Source: Pogonophryne albipinna
Taxonomy: Eukaryota > Chordata > Actinopteri > Perciformes > Artedidraconidae
Reading direction: 5' to 3'
Length of the DNA stretch: 64,000 nt
Assembly (NCBI GenBank): GCA_028583405.1
Contig: CM053251.1
Location: 10,358,495 to 10,422,494, forward strand
Shown: positions 12,305 through 25,276 of the stretch, one piece after another
Layout: every line of letters starts with the position of its first letter
How positions within the stretch are numbered: position 1 is the first letter of the stretch
Made by a program: the position numbers and the translations under genes
The notes under the pieces: model-generated
The model's input: only the letters and a program-made list of their open reading frames with translations
The model's database searches: none
Told to the model about the DNA's origin: nothing

Positions 12305-12633
12305 TTAAAGTGCACCTATCATGCTATTTTAAGGCATATATTATGGGTCTCAGATATATAAAAACATGTCTATGATGTGTTTTGCTCAAAATACAAACAG
12401 ATCATGCATTTTCGACATCCCTCATATCCTTCTATTCCAGCCCTGTTAGAGAAACATGGATTTTGGGTACTTAGCTTGGGAAAAAAAAGGAGGAGGAGGC
12501 GGAGCTTATGCCTGATCAGAATTCTACTGGAGATAAAGTTAAATTCTGTTGTGATAAAACACATCCTGTTCTAAACCACATCAAGGATTATTTCTGAAAC
12601 AGTATGGAGCTCAAATGCTTTTTCTCTTGCGGG

Positions 12634-13356
12634 TAGTGTTGGGAACCGAAACTCGGTTCCAGATGAGAACCGATAAGAAAATACCGGGTACCCATACAAA
12701 ATACACAATTTCGGTTCTGCTTAACGGTTCCTAAACGCGGTAGACCCTGTATTCCACCGGGTCTGTCTGCGCCGCGGTGACCCGGTGGAATACAGCCAGG
12801 GTAAGGGAGGACTGGCCATCTGTGTGTTCTGGAGAATCACAGAACGGCCGGTCGTCAGCAGGCCGTTGATGGCTGGCTCGGTACGCTGACGGCCGGCACC
12901 GCCCTTCATTTTTTTAAATGGCATCATGTAAGTTGCGGCGACAGAGGTCCACAGTTTCCCCGCAGCAAGGCTCCCCCCGCCCTCCCGTATACAGTTCACA
13001 AGCTCAGTCACTTCATAACACCAAAGATAGATCGCGGTAAACGCTCTAAAGTGAGGCTCCACTACACTAAAAATTAAAAAGACAAGGCACAGTGTAATGC
13101 CTGTTAATAGCTTGCCACAGGCATAGCTGAGTTAAAATAAAGCACAGCTATTGTGCAATACATTTGTATTGCTTGTATATTTTTTATTTGTAAAAATGTT
13201 AGTTAAAGCTTAAAAAAATAAAGATATTTTTGTTATCTAAACGTTTGACCTCTTTCTTTTACAATTTTGGAATCGAAACGAGGAATCGATAAGAACCGGA
13301 ATCAATAAGCAGAACCGGAATCGGAATCGATACATTTCAAACGATACCCATCCCTA
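12634..13356. mobile_element. Nonautonomous hAT element with perfect 8-bp TSD
   Basis: It is bordered by the exact direct repeat CTTGCGGG (12626-12633 and 13357-13364), an 8-bp duplication diagnostic of hAT. Ends TAGTGTTGGGAACCG and ...ACCCATCCCTA are imperfect inverted repeats of the TAGNGNTGGG class. The subterminal region is rich in (A)CCGATAAGAA/GGTTC motifs repeated in both orientations. A 113-codon minus-strand frame at 12721-13062 has no recognised domain and is not called a gene. Confidence 0.9.
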
Positions 13357-13611
13357 CTTGCGGGTTTATCAAAAGGTGAGTTCCTTTTTTTATTTCCTGC
13401 TTTTTAAACACATGTGCTCTCCAGTACAGGTTAGCTCTGAGTGTTAGCGAGGCTTGCTAATGTAAACAAAGACGAGATAATGTCCAAAACACGGCAGGCA
13501 TTGTTTCTGATAGCAACTTTCTGTGGGTCCGCCGCCGAGTTGACGTCATATCGGCAGCAAATCTGCATCCGCTCGTTGTACCCAAGCCCCCAGGAAGTGC
13601 TCCGGACTCTG

Positions 13612-13795
13612 AGGCCGTTTCTCGATGTCGAGTACACATGCTGCAGAGCCACTATTTCAAGTATACTACGTCATCAAGTGGTGCCGAAGGACTGTTTAAA
13701 TACATGTTAAATGCCCAGCATTCTGCGCCACTCTGACGTAATATACTTGAAATAGTGGCTCTGCAGCATGTGTACTCGACATCGAGAAACGGCCT
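13612..13795. repeat. Inverted-repeat unit with 62-bp arms
   Basis: The arms 13612-13673 and 13734-13795 are reverse complements with a single mismatch, separated by 60 bp. The outer ends read AGGCCGTTTCTCGATGTCGA. The inner phrase CTTGAAATAGTGGCTCTG is shared with the element at 57867-58801, so both belong to one DNA-transposon family. The superfamily (PIF/Harbinger or ISL2EU-like) is uncertain because no clear target duplication was found. Confidence 0.8.
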
Positions 13796-14135
13796 ATGCC
13801 CAAAATTCGTAGTGTCCAAACGGCGGTACTGCAACTTCCGTGACGTCACCCAGCCCAGAAAGACGGGTAATCTGTGACGTTTCGTTCTCTCAAAAGTTGG
13901 GCCATTTTGCCTTCATGCGCCAATGAGCAGCTCTCATAGGAAAGAACGAGACCCCGCCTCCGACGCTGTATCCAGTTCTTATTATACATCCATGGTTGTA
14001 CCCCCATTTTTAAAAGATTTGGTTACGGAGGAAAAGAGAAAGGGTTTTATTTTCTGACGCTGCGTGAGTTCCTCGACACATATTTATGTATAAAAGACAT
14101 CAAAAAGTGCATTTTGCATGATAGGTCCCCTTTAA

Positions 14136-15849
14136 TGCTATCTTTTGCTATTGTGGCTCATAAACATTGTCTTTACCTGTTGCTATGGCTCACTCCTTTA
14201 CTACTTCCATCTTCAGCTCCATAAAAAATTGCTTCAGACAATCGGGCAATCTTTAATGTTGAGCCCTGAACAGTGAACTGGAGTAAGACCCCGGAATTTG
14301 TGTCTCCATTATCTATTGAATCATTGATCCAGGTAAACAAGTGTGACTTGAAATAAAATCAATGTAGAATTTAAGACATTTAGTTTCGGATCCAAGACTC
14401 CGTTCTACTGTTTGATAGAGAGTCAAAAAGTCATTTAAAGACCATGATGGCTCTTGAGAGTGGTGGAAGTCACATGTGAACTGTGAAGATAACACCATAG
14501 TCATGAGTGTTTAAGGTGTGAATGGGCGTGAAACCCCCAGAGAAGGGGCTTCATGATGGCTTTATCACTATAATATCCTGTAATATCTACAATTCTACAG
14601 CAATACTGCGGTGGATAGTTTAATTTTGACTCGATTTAAAAGAATAGAAAATTCCTTCTTGATTAAACATTTTATTATTCTCTTCAGGTACAGAGATGAT
14701 GCTTTCAGTAACACATAAACAGATGCCAGTAAGAGATGCTATACGTGTGAAATGTGATGGGAATACCTCCTTGTTTACTGGCATCTTTAAAAAGCAATTT
14801 AAACCACAGCCGACTGTGAATGTGCTCCTTTTTTCCGTTAAGTGTTGTATGGTTATGTGTGCAGCTTTTATGCTTTATTTTTATTTGACCATTAGTGTGT
14901 ATGTTTACACCCGACCTGCTTTTATGTTGTGGTGTGTAAATGTGTCTGGGTATCATTTGATAGAGTGACTGGAAATAGATGCTGACCTTAAAAATGTGAT
15001 GGATGAGTGGGTTGAATGCTGAATACTAACACTGCCAGTGTCAGGCACCAGGCCCCTGTGGCTTAGAGCTTAAGGTCACCACGCGGTGACAGGGATGGGG
15101 GGCAAAAAAAGACAATTCATTTCACCGTAGCCCCGAACCCCTGATCCCTCATCACAACTCCAGCTCGGTCTTCTCGTGTTTTTGTGCAGCCAGACATGTC
15201 ACAGCGAATTAGACGAACTCACTCGCCAGTAATTGGTTTCCGGGGAAAGGTTTTTAGGCTGACATTAGGAAAGGGTGGCTTCCTTCTCTTGTTAATTGAG
15301 TCTGTGGTTGGAGTCAAAGAACATGGCAGAGATGTTCCTCCAACGGCATTAAGAGGTTCTGCGGCTAAAAAGTTTCTTCTTCACTTTGTCAGGTCATTGA
15401 AAACCTGTCCAGCTTCCACCTTGTTCTGTGAGGATTAGTATGTATCATTACCAAGGAGATAAAGGGATAATGGCTGGAATGAAAGCTGCTCTGCCTCCTG
15501 ATGTGATTGCCGGCAATTTGCTCAGAGTGATGTCAAGCAGTAGTGTCATGGTGGATGGGTCTGTTGGGTATGCTCGATGCATTGTTGATGCCATGACGGT
15601 TCCATGGGGAGCCGAGTTGTTGGCAAGGGAAGGAAAAGAGGATGCCTGTACTAATGCGTTTGTCCATTATGAATTCATTATGGGGAGCAAGTTCACAGAT
15701 ATTGACTCTCAATAGAATCCTAATCATAAAATGAATTTGCAGGTCTCAAAAGGCTTCTGTGAGCGTCTATCTTTGCAAATGTGTAAATGTGGGTGTGCCT
15801 GAGCACGTCGATGCAATGTGTGAGGGTCTAATTAAGCAATAGCTCACGA
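14136..15849. other. Noncoding stretch, no recognised feature
   Basis: Open frames at 14696-14968, 15184-15438 and 15428-15715 have no recognisable domain, no shared codon bias and no splice-site logic. I see no repeat. Confidence 0.5.
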
Positions 15850-16433
15850 CAGGCCGTGGTATATGCTCATTATATCACAGCTAAGGGGCGTGGTTCGGCC
15901 CGACGCGAAGCTATGCAACAAAACTAACAGCGAGCGAACATATTAGACAGAGAGCGTTGATCCATTATTTGGCTATTTATTTACATTCATTTGTATGTTG
16001 CCGTTTATTGTGCACCCACTGAAAACCTGTCCAGCATCAGTAGAATGGCTTACGTGGTTACTTGTATAGGTTGAGGTTGTTCTAGGCTGTTGCTTGGTGT
16101 GGTGAGAATATTGCTCCACTTTCTCCGGTCCCCGAGATTCGGCTTCCAGTAGCTCTGGAGAGAGCTTTCGCACCTGTGGCCACTAACGGTCATCATTTCT
16201 CTGCTTTCAAGACCCGCATCAGAAAGCTTTTGAATGGTGCTACTTTTCCAGTTGGTCTACCTGCTCTTCACGTAGCTCTGCATGTCGTCGTTTAGGTGCT
16301 TTTTTTTTCGGGAGATAGGCACTCCTCAATCCACTCCTCCATAGTAAGACCCCCCCGGAGGTCGAAGTTAATCTTAAATGTTTCCATCTTATGCTTTGTA
16401 AGTTTGTTTTGTAACGGAAGAAATGTAAATATA
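15850..16433 (-). mobile_element. Internally deleted Crypton (tyrosine-recombinase) element
   Basis: A minus-strand protein relic of Crypton type fills 15973-16387 (see that entry). It is preceded on its strand by a TATA-like TTATAAATATATT at about 16422-16437. The downstream flank carries GGGCGTGGTTCGGCCCGACG at about 15896-15915. A 36-bp phrase starting CCGTGGTATATGCTCA (about 15857) recurs in direct orientation at about 16811, near-identical. Exact element ends are not fixed. Confidence 0.6.
15973..16387 (-). pseudogene. Crypton-like tyrosine recombinase, internally deleted and frameshifted
   Basis: On the minus strand an ATG at 16387 opens METFKINFDLRGG..MEEWIEECLSPEKK. After a slip in a nine-base homopolymer the frame continues as a charged segment ([17 protein letters not shown]), then shifts directly to a recombinase C-terminus: [20 protein letters not shown], then [10 protein letters not shown]. 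This holds the His..Arg...Tyr ending of the tyrosine-recombinase catalytic core ([12 protein letters not shown]). It is followed by RKWSNIL and, after another frameshift, a tail VFSGCTINGNIQMNV as in fish Cryptons. The central core-binding region and the first catalytic Arg are missing, so N- and C-terminal ends were joined by deletion. It cannot be active. The family call rests on motif recognition. Confidence 0.62.
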
Positions 16434-16888
16434 TTTATAAAACTGACAAGTCAAATCAAGCAATCTGATTGGTCGATAGTGTTTTTGCGGACCTCTTTGA
16501 TTACAGATTTGAAAACATCGTTGCTTGCTTTAAAAGTAGCACAATTCATTATGTCAAACCTTGGAAAGTATCTAGATACCCCTGCCCTAATGCCAAAGGA
16601 ACTGCACACTGAATATGTTTTGCCGTTTGATGTCTATGTCTGGACCGCTGCGTAAAAAGGAGGGTTTCTGCCCCGTTACTTCTCCGCTGCTTTCTTGTTC
16701 CAGTATGAAAAGCAAACTGCAAGCAGTTCGCTTTTCAGCCCAACGATATACTGTTTTTCTCAGACGCGGAGGGATACTGATTTGTTGTGAAAAGTAATTT
16801 ACAATTCTACCCGTGGTATACGCTCAGTATATCACGGCTAAGAACCAATCAGATTGCTTGATTTGACTTGTCCGTTTTATAAATTACA
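16434..16888. mobile_element. TIR element with about 40-bp inverted ends
   Basis: The left end (16434-16478) reads TTATAAAACTGACAAGTC and the right end (about 16845-16888) GACTTGTCCGTTTTATAA. They are complementary over about 40 bp with one mismatch, and both carry CAATCTGATTGGT or its complement. The boundary is palindromic (TTATAA), so target-site length cannot be read. No transposase frame. It abuts the Crypton relic and shares the CCGTGGTATA phrase with it, so the two may be parts of one composite element. Confidence 0.7.
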
Positions 16889-17600
16889 GTATAATCTCAC
16901 TGTGCTGGTGTGTGTTTTATATTATAATTAATGCACCCACAAATCTGCAGAACAATTGATGTACTCTTTTAGCACACCACGCTCTTTTTAATTAGAAATC
17001 ATCTCATTTAAAACTCTCTCTTACAATAAATAAGGTAGTCAAGATAATATTCCACACCACTTAATGAGTGTCTAGCTTTATGTGTTTGAGAACTCAGAAC
17101 AAATTACATTTTTTTTACAGATATTACATGACAGGCACACATAACTTTTCATTCACAAGCAAAGTCATTTTCTAACAATAAGAAATAACCTACTGGTACC
17201 AATTCAGCCTGAACAAAAAGTAGAGTTTCTAAGGTCAGTAAGGGGAGCACAACTTCACAGTACAGGTGTGATCTATACACCCACCATCACACAGACTTCC
17301 GAAAATGATTTATAATGCCCTTGAAGTATTGTGAGGTTTGGAAGAATACAGTTAGCTTTAAGTTTCTGACTTTAAGAATACGGGGAGGCACAGACCATTG
17401 CGAGTTTCACTACCTATTCATCAAAACTGTACAATTCTTACTCATCTTCTTATCTTCTTAAAAAAAAATGTGGAAAACTTTATTTTATATTATTTGAGCA
17501 GTACATGATATACAAAAGTTACATTAATAATACACATAACACACAATTCATAAATATATAAATAACATAAAGAGACCACGTTTATATTCCAATGAGACTC
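16889..17600. other. Noncoding stretch, no recognised feature
   Basis: AT-rich. The part next to the LINE fragment may be its 3' UTR, but no A-rich tail on the right strand marks an end. Confidence 0.5.
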
Positions 17601-17607
17601 AGTTCGG

Positions 17608-18190
17608 TCACCGACTCAAAATGCCCCATGGCTGAGTCTGGGATTTGTCCAGGGTTTTCCTTCTCCTTAGTTCAGTAAGTATTTGTTTCACGATGGTGCC
17701 ACTGTTTATTATCGTCTGATTTAGTATCATCTTGCACCTTGTTTTCCAGATTTTCATACATGTTATACAAATTACCAGCTGAAAAAGTTCCCTGTGTTTA
17801 TTGTCCATCCCCTCATCCAGAATACAATACATGATTGAGATATATTTTACATTGAACTCTAAACCGATGCCCCGTAGGAGCGACCACACCTCCTCGGCTC
17901 TGTAGCAGTCCATGAGGAGGTGCTGTAAAGTCTCGTCCTCCTCACAGATAATCATGGGGCATGTTCTAGTTTTCACATCTTTCCTTTGTCAGGCAGGTAA
18001 GAATTAGTGTTGGATACAGTGTCAAACTAGAACGGCACTCGGTACAATACCATATTTTATTAGCATCGGTTCTATGAGAATTACAGTGTTTTAACAAGAG
18101 ACTTTGCAACAGCGTTGGAGTAGGGACCCAGGTCTTATGAAAGTTGCTCAGTGGCACATAAAGCCAAAATGGCCTGACTCTCGAGAGCAA
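17608..18190 (-). pseudogene. L1/Tx1-type LINE ORF2 C-terminal fragment
   Basis: The 122-codon frame at 17608-17976 contains CEEDETLQHLLMDCYRAEEVW, the Cys/His motif of the zinc-binding domain that follows the reverse transcriptase in L1-clade LINEs (zf-RVT). A tail with KIWKTRC and ELRRRKTLD follows. Upstream on the same strand, 17966-18190 continues in another frame with probable homologous sequence. The reverse transcriptase core is missing, so this is a 5'-truncated relic of a LINE family different from the one at 29-36 kb. Confidence 0.65.
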
Positions 18191-21100
18191 AAGTACTTGT
18201 ATCTGGGCTTATAGAGCGTGCACACTTTTTCTTAAGCCCTACCTCCAATTCATAGTGTCATGGCCAATCGCAGTCAGATGAATAGAGCACACTGATGTGA
18301 CAGACTGACACAGAAGTTGTAGTGCCGCTGTTTAGCCTCTATCCACATTTGCTTTAACGTCTGGCACACTTCCTGGGGGCTTGTGATGACCAGATGATGC
18401 TTTACCGTCCAGGGGATGATTCATCTTTTGAATTCTGAGTCAGTTCATTTTCCCATTCTATCACATTGGATTATTATAACACTCACACTATAACAGTTTC
18501 AGATTAGATTTTGTACTTACATTTTTAACAAACATGAATATAACATGAAAGATGAGTATAACACAACAATTTGTGAAAAAACTCCTTTTGTTGAGGACCC
18601 ACTCATATGACCAGCTGCGGGGCAGTGGCTCATGACATAGTAGACCTATCGACATCAACTGTAGGTAAGAATTGTATTGGTACTTTTGGGACAGATTTTA
18701 AATGTGTGAATGTGAGTTCACACATATTCTCAGCATGAGCAAGTTCCAGACTGTGAAAAGATAGAAAAGCAGAACCTTGATGCTGATGCTTATTGTCCAG
18801 AGTCGAGTGCTATTAAATAACCCTTTTCCTCTCTTTTTCATAGCCACTTTATTTGCCAAAAGCTCAATTTTCAGACATCATCATACTCAACATCTGGGAA
18901 ATAGTGAAGCCACAGACACCCTTGAGATCATCAGTGTAAAATAGACATCGACCATATCATCATGACATCTCATTTCCTGCCAGTGGAGTGGTGGAAAGTG
19001 GTCGGATCAAACATTTGGGGGCGAGCCTCTGAGATATAGACATAATGCCGTTTGATAACCAGACAGAGAAAAATAAACCGGCAGATGAAGGAATGATGGG
19101 TGGATCAGTCCTCAGATTCAGAGGAAGGCTCGTAAGACACAGTGCTTGTCAGGAATTACAGCCTCTCTTTTTGTTCTGGGTGGGCTGATGTGCTGTGAAT
19201 TGTAATTGAAGCGATGGACGCTAGCTGTGGGTCTGGTAGTAAAACATGAGCATTTAGTGTATCATGAAATAAATATATGTGAAAGAAAATGAAATCACTC
19301 CCCAGCCAGAGGATCATTTTAATAGTCTTAGAGTATGTGCTCTGACTTTAGGTGGGATTTATTCACACACACACACTGACCATGACCTGATTTAACATTT
19401 TTAATTAATTTCTTGCTGAATCGATTTACCTTACACATTCCAATAGGAAATGACTATAGGCTGGATGAAGTCGGTGGGTGTGAAATGTAGCTTCCGGTTT
19501 TTGAGTAGGAGTAGTGAGAGGTGGCATGTTATTAAACCATAGTGCATTCAGGGTCAACTCGTTTTTCCAGGTTATTTTGAGCCCCCAGGCTGCGGCACGA
19601 TTGGTCAAGTGTGGGTTACAGCTATAGCTGGAGCCATATCTTTGACAGCCTTATTTTCCCTTCAAAGGCGTAATGCTGTTATCGCTGCCATATCTTCACT
19701 GATGGTGATAATGTTGACCTGGATGACATCGGTGGCGATAGACTACCTAGAATACGTTATGTTTTCATGATACCTGGCAGAGATTGCTCACAAGTGATCC
19801 CTAAAGCATTCGTGTGAATTTGATAGTTTTATAATGGTAATGCTATTTATGTTAACACAGTAAATATGGAAATATGTTAGCTTTGCCCTGCCCAACAGAA
19901 CTGGGTACCACCTCCTCTTGACCTTAAATCAGTGTTCCAGGGCCGAGAAATACCAGTATAATCTCAAACTTTTCCTAAAGAACAGTATGTTGAAACTGAT
20001 TTCCATTTGAACTCACCATGTCTAATGAAATGGTTTTGCACGTCCTATTGCAGCATTAAGTCACATGATGTTGTCACACTTCATTATTGTGAAAGTCAGA
20101 GTTCATAATGTTCAAGGGTCATCCGACATAAATCGAGCTTTTTCTAAAATAGTATATGCAACCCATTTCAAACTGGGCGTTGACTCTCTCGTGCTCTTGC
20201 ATCTCATCAAAAACGTAAAGCTTAGTATCAGAATTAGGATGTTTAGAATTTTGGCTGTAGAACATAAAGAAATTAAAAGTTTGCAGAGCTGGTTGACTAT
20301 AAAAACATACAACAGATGTTCGCTGGATGTTCAGAAACATTGAGTTCAGATAGGATTTCACAAGATAATGACACACACCTGCCTGTGTGTTTTTTTATTA
20401 TCTCTTCATGCGTAATGTCAGCACCCAGGAATGAGACCCTCAATAGGTTTTTAATAGAGAAGGAAGTCGTTGCGAGGTAATTATCCCCCATCTCAGTAGA
20501 ATTGCGATTACTGCAGTATTACTCTCATTCCTCTTCCCTCCGATGTGCTCAATAATAACTGCGTCTGAGAAGCCAGAGCCCATGGTGTTAAGATAACACA
20601 TGAACTGAAATTGGGATCTGACAGACATTTCCCAGAACTGATGTGTGTGTTGTTTCGTTTGTGGGCAGTTGGAATAAGTGTGTGTGTGCATGCCTTTCTG
20701 CGAGCGCACAGCAACGTGGTTGGCTGTGTTAAACTAAGTGGGATCCGTTTCAGTGTTGACGGTAAAACTGGGTTTCATGTAACAACTCTAAATTGCTGCC
20801 AGTCCATCCATGAAACTGGTAGCAAACAGAAGACATGGTGTGATGATAAACATGAATAATAAACAGGGTGTTTGCAGTGGCAGTGTTGAAAGACACACAG
20901 GGAGCAAGAGAGCCGACCATCCTCCGAAGGTGAGCGAGCAAGGGAAAATATCTGCTTTTTAATTAGGATGTGTACAGCATCGTATCGAGACAGTAGATTG
21001 TCAGGAGATCTATTTCTGAATGCTTTCAATCAGAGATACCTACAGGAAAGCTTCATATTCTCATAGCCAAGAGACAACAGTCTCCCAAAGTAAGGGTGTC

Positions 21101-24100
21101 AACTTTAAAGTCAGTTTTATTCCCAATCAAAAGTTTGCTTTTAGTCAGAACTAGCACCTAAGTGTCTTAATGTACCACATAAAACCAAAAGACAGCAGTT
21201 CATGTTACATTTATTTCCCTTTTGTTTTTCATCAAGTATTGTTTGTTAGTCCGTCTTTGAAACAACGGTGCACAATCACCAAATAACTTTTGTCATGTTG
21301 TTATTGAATCAACAATCTGTGCCAAGTGAAAGCAGTTAAAGGGCTTTCAGCTGCGACTGTAATATAAGTCAATAGCTTATCTCACTCTCTCTCCTCATTA
21401 GGGGAATCTCCAGGCTCCTCGCTGCTGATTATTGTTTTGTTTTGGAAGATTGTGATTTCTTAAGCACTTAAAGCCACTAAAGGACCATTTCCTTTGTCAG
21501 AATCTCTCTACAAGTCGTTTCGAATGAGTGTCTTGTGGATGTGGACGTTGTTTTTATGTTTCTTTTCAGAGAATGAAGTGTTTGTTTTGGTGATAAAGAG
21601 GTTGTAAATGTTGATGTTATGTTTGGAATCTCATATAAGCAACCATAACACTTCAAAACAATTATTAAAGTCATACATCTGGGGAAGAATTAATATTATA
21701 CTCTGTTCTCTTATTACTTACCATATTTAAATTGACCAATGTGCCAATATCTGCGATATGTTTTACAAAGGGAAAGTAAACCAACACTGTTATATCAACA
21801 CAAAGACATCAATGCTTTATAACAATGGGGTTTATTAAAATTTGGAGCTACAGCAAACTATTTTTGCTACAGTCGTGTTATACATTTCACTGTTGGAAGT
21901 TGGAAATACACAGCCCAGCACTTCTTTTTTGTTGCCACTAGAGCTCACTCTTAAGCAGAACAATCCTCTACTTGGCGAGTGTAATCTTATTCTTTCCCAT
22001 CTCTGTATCAGTACTACCCCCTGTTTCCTTTACATATCTGCTTACACATGGAGAAGCATTTATACTTTTGGGAACCTGATGCCTCCCAAGTATATTTAGA
22101 TTCATTTAATAGCATTCTACTACTAATGTACCTTTCAGGTTTAGTGCTTTTGTAACCCTTTACTGCCCATGTTTGGCTTTAGTGTCCAAGCAGAAACCCT
22201 TAGATTAATCTGCCTTTCATGAAAAGTTGAAACCCCCAAAAGTTGTTTTGTGTCCTCTGTCATCTTTACAAATCTGTTCGAAACTGCTTGAGTCACATCT
22301 CTGCGAATGACTTACTAAGCCTGTTAAGATTCGTTCTGAGCGTTGAATTTAAACCATTGGAAAACTTTGCCTTTTCCAATCCAGTCATGCTGATAATGCA
22401 GCTCCAAAACAATGAATATATTGCTATCCTATGCCTTTTCTCTCCAGACACGCTGTTGATCTTTGTGTGTGCAGCTGTTTGTGAATTCAGGTTCCATCTT
22501 TAGAGTTGGACAGGTACACCATGGGAAACTGAACAAAGACAAGCAAGCCTAGACACTTCTGAGCCAAAAAGAGTCACTCTGTCACAAAAGTAATAAGACG
22601 AGCGTTGCTGTCATGAGACCTTGGGAAACGGTCCCTTGTTACTAGGCGGTGGCAAGTTCAGGCAACAGAAGACAGGTAAATTGACAGGACAGTGGATAGA
22701 GAAAGAGTTGAAAGCAGTTTAGAGAGAGTTGGCGAAGAACACCCCAGGGGAGAGTGTGGGTAGCAGGAGAGGAAGAGGGTGAGAGATAGACTTAGAGAGG
22801 AGTAATAATGAAGAATGAGAGCAAGTAGGAGGGAGCTGTCAAAACAGAAAGAAAGTGATCAAGTAGGTGTGAGGCTCCCAGGGAGGTATGGGAATGGAGG
22901 GACAAGGTTTGTGAGAAAGAGGCGAGGAGCGACTGTTTTAATAACTTCAACTTACCACAGGTCAATTGAGACGAGATCTCCCCAAACACACAGGTGCCTT
23001 AATAAAAGCCTAGCACATCGCTTTCAATAACTCTCTTTGAAAAAACCAATGAAAGCCGCTAAGGCTGTGACAGACATATGAACACACATATGGAACCACT
23101 CACCTCCCTCAGAGCTGACTGTACAGTCACCTAGAGAGGCAACAAAAACTGAGAAATCAATAGCAAACAATGGCGGAGCTACTTTATTGGTTCTTATCGG
23201 ACCTGGTTAATGAATCCCACCGCACTTACAAAACACAGGGACATGAGGCTGTGCATGGATTTCCCCCCCTTCAACCTTTCCATCACTACACCGGAGTGTT
23301 TTTCATCTCTTCGTTCACGTTGACTACCACGGCCGTCACAATCCACTATTGCTCCCGAGTGAGTTAACCTCTGTTGGATGTAGGCTTTACGGCACACGCT
23401 TTTTTTCTCCACTATGAGATGCTTGCGTAAATGGTGACATATCATAGTAACCACAAAGCACTAAGGACTTAAAAGCTGTCAATCACAAGAAGAAAAAATA
23501 TCTTCCGGGGATCAGTGTGTTCATCCAGGTTCTATTTTTAAAAGCAAAGACCGAAAGACAAACAGTACTAGCAGCAAATACAGGAATGTATGCCTGTTGC
23601 TCTTGTTGACAAACGGCTTGGTTTTCTTTGGGGAAATGACACCTGTACCTAGAGATGAGGCCAGTGTTTAAATAGCAGCCTTCACAAGCTCCCTATCTGT
23701 TTTGGTCTTATAACTGGGGAAGCCAGGAGGAATTGATTCCCCCTGGGGTTTGGTGTCATGTTCAAACACGCAGAGAGAGACGCGTCACAGGAACTAACCT
23801 CCCCCTACTCCCACGTTTTGACTATTTAATCAACCTACCTTTTAATTACAGATGAAAGGCCTTTGCTTCACTCCTGCCAGCTCTCAGTATCACCTTAAAA
23901 TCTGTTCAGTGGGCCAGATCGTGATGAGCCCTGCTGGCAGTATCAGTCCCCATCTTTAGAAATGTGGTTTCAGATTTGTTTCTCAGAGACATACTGTAGT
24001 TGTGAAATAACACAGATTATTTCTGGGAAACAAAGGTAAAACTTGCCTAAATGGCATAACATAAATGGCATTCTCACAACGCACGACGCAGCCCATATAG

Positions 24101-25124
24101 CAGCATATTATTCAAATGTGGTTGGCAGTGTGGACGGAAAATCAAATATCACAACATGTTTTAGCTTTTTATGTTGATGGAACTTGCCGGAAAAGTCCTT
24201 TTGAATGGTTTCCACAACTTAAAGGTAATAGGTAGTGGTAGAAATGTCTCAAGGTGCTAGAAATGTCGCTATGGAAACACACTGTAATTTACGGAGCTGC
24301 GTGCGTGCATGTTAATTTCTCAGCTGGTAGGGATATAAAAGGCATCTCAACCTTTGGTTTCCAGGCTTCTTATTTTTTATGAAAGCGACCACGATCGAAG
24401 AGGTCATCTAAGCCTCCATTTTCCAATAAAACATAATTATAGTGTTTTTGATGCAAGGTTTAACTTTACATAATGTAATGTCGCTGTGATGTTACTGGAT
24501 TTCTGTCAAATGTGCTTAAAGCTTAGGTCGCACATCAGGCTTTGACTAAAGCATGGTGTTAATTAGAGCAACACATCCAGCAATACGCACACACTCCTCT
24601 GCCTCTATCATTCTCATTGTGATTGTCTCTTGTTAACCACACCATCACACAGTTTGAACTCACCTTCATTTAACAACACTAATTATAACATTGAATGCAG
24701 TTTATGTGTATTCAATTAATTCAGCATTAATGATTGGCTCCATATGGGTGTACAGTTGATACTAAAGCTGAGAGCTTTCAGCAGAGCTAGAGATGCTGTT
24801 TGAGATGATCGTTAAAGGTTGTGTGTTGTGAAATCAGTAAACATGAGCCGTCCTCATTAACTGGACTCACTGCACCAACCATCTTTAAAAGCCACTGCAG
24901 GAAAATAATGGATATGGCAAACAAAGGAAAACAGCTTTAATAAGGATGTTTTTTTGTTTTTTTTTGATGCCATTATTATGTTGGTTTTGCTTTATTCCAC
25001 ATACATACAGTATATGTAACTTGAAAACTTTGTCCCGGAAAGGATAGTTTCTCCACATGTCATATTCAGGAGCCAGATCTTTTTTTTTTAAGTGATTCAT
25101 TTAAAGTTCATCTCAGTTTTAAGG
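18191..25124. other. Long noncoding stretch without recognised genes or mobile elements
   Basis: About 7 kb with no paired terminal repeats and no domain-bearing frames. Small frames at 20065-21029, 21842-22503 and 22815-23454 are unconvincing. It most resembles intron or intergenic DNA. The block at about 24600-24760 is rich in TAATTA-like homeodomain cores. Confidence 0.5.
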
Positions 25125-25276
25125 CACATCAGCAGGGCCGCCCCTCCCTACAGGCCAATCACGCAGGCTGCATGGGGCCCCGCCTTGCACAGGGGGCCCC
25201 GCCCAGAGGGCCTCAGCTGCTGTGCGCAGAGTGAGAGGTGACAAGGGGAGCACGTCTGTAACCCGACACCGTTGCA

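Larger units (their letters stand above)
12309..14131. mobile_element. TTAA-flanked nonautonomous element with nested insertions
   Basis: The left end AGTGCACCTATCATGC and the right end GCATGATAGGTCCCCT form an inverted pair, each bordered by TTAA (12305-12308 and 14132-14135). The terminal sequence is related to the smaller MITE at 37737-38149 (CACCTATTATGCAAAA). The element is 1.8 kb because it contains a complete hAT insertion (12634-13356) and an inverted-repeat unit (13612-13795). No TTAA-type transposase frame was recognised. Confidence 0.75.

Noticed and set aside
12721..13062. 113-codon minus-strand frame inside a hAT
   Set aside because: No transposase or other domain could be recognised. 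It lies across subterminal repeats.
15184..15715. Two overlapping plus-strand frames of 84 and 95 codons as a host gene
   Set aside because: No homology signal, and different frames without an intron pattern.
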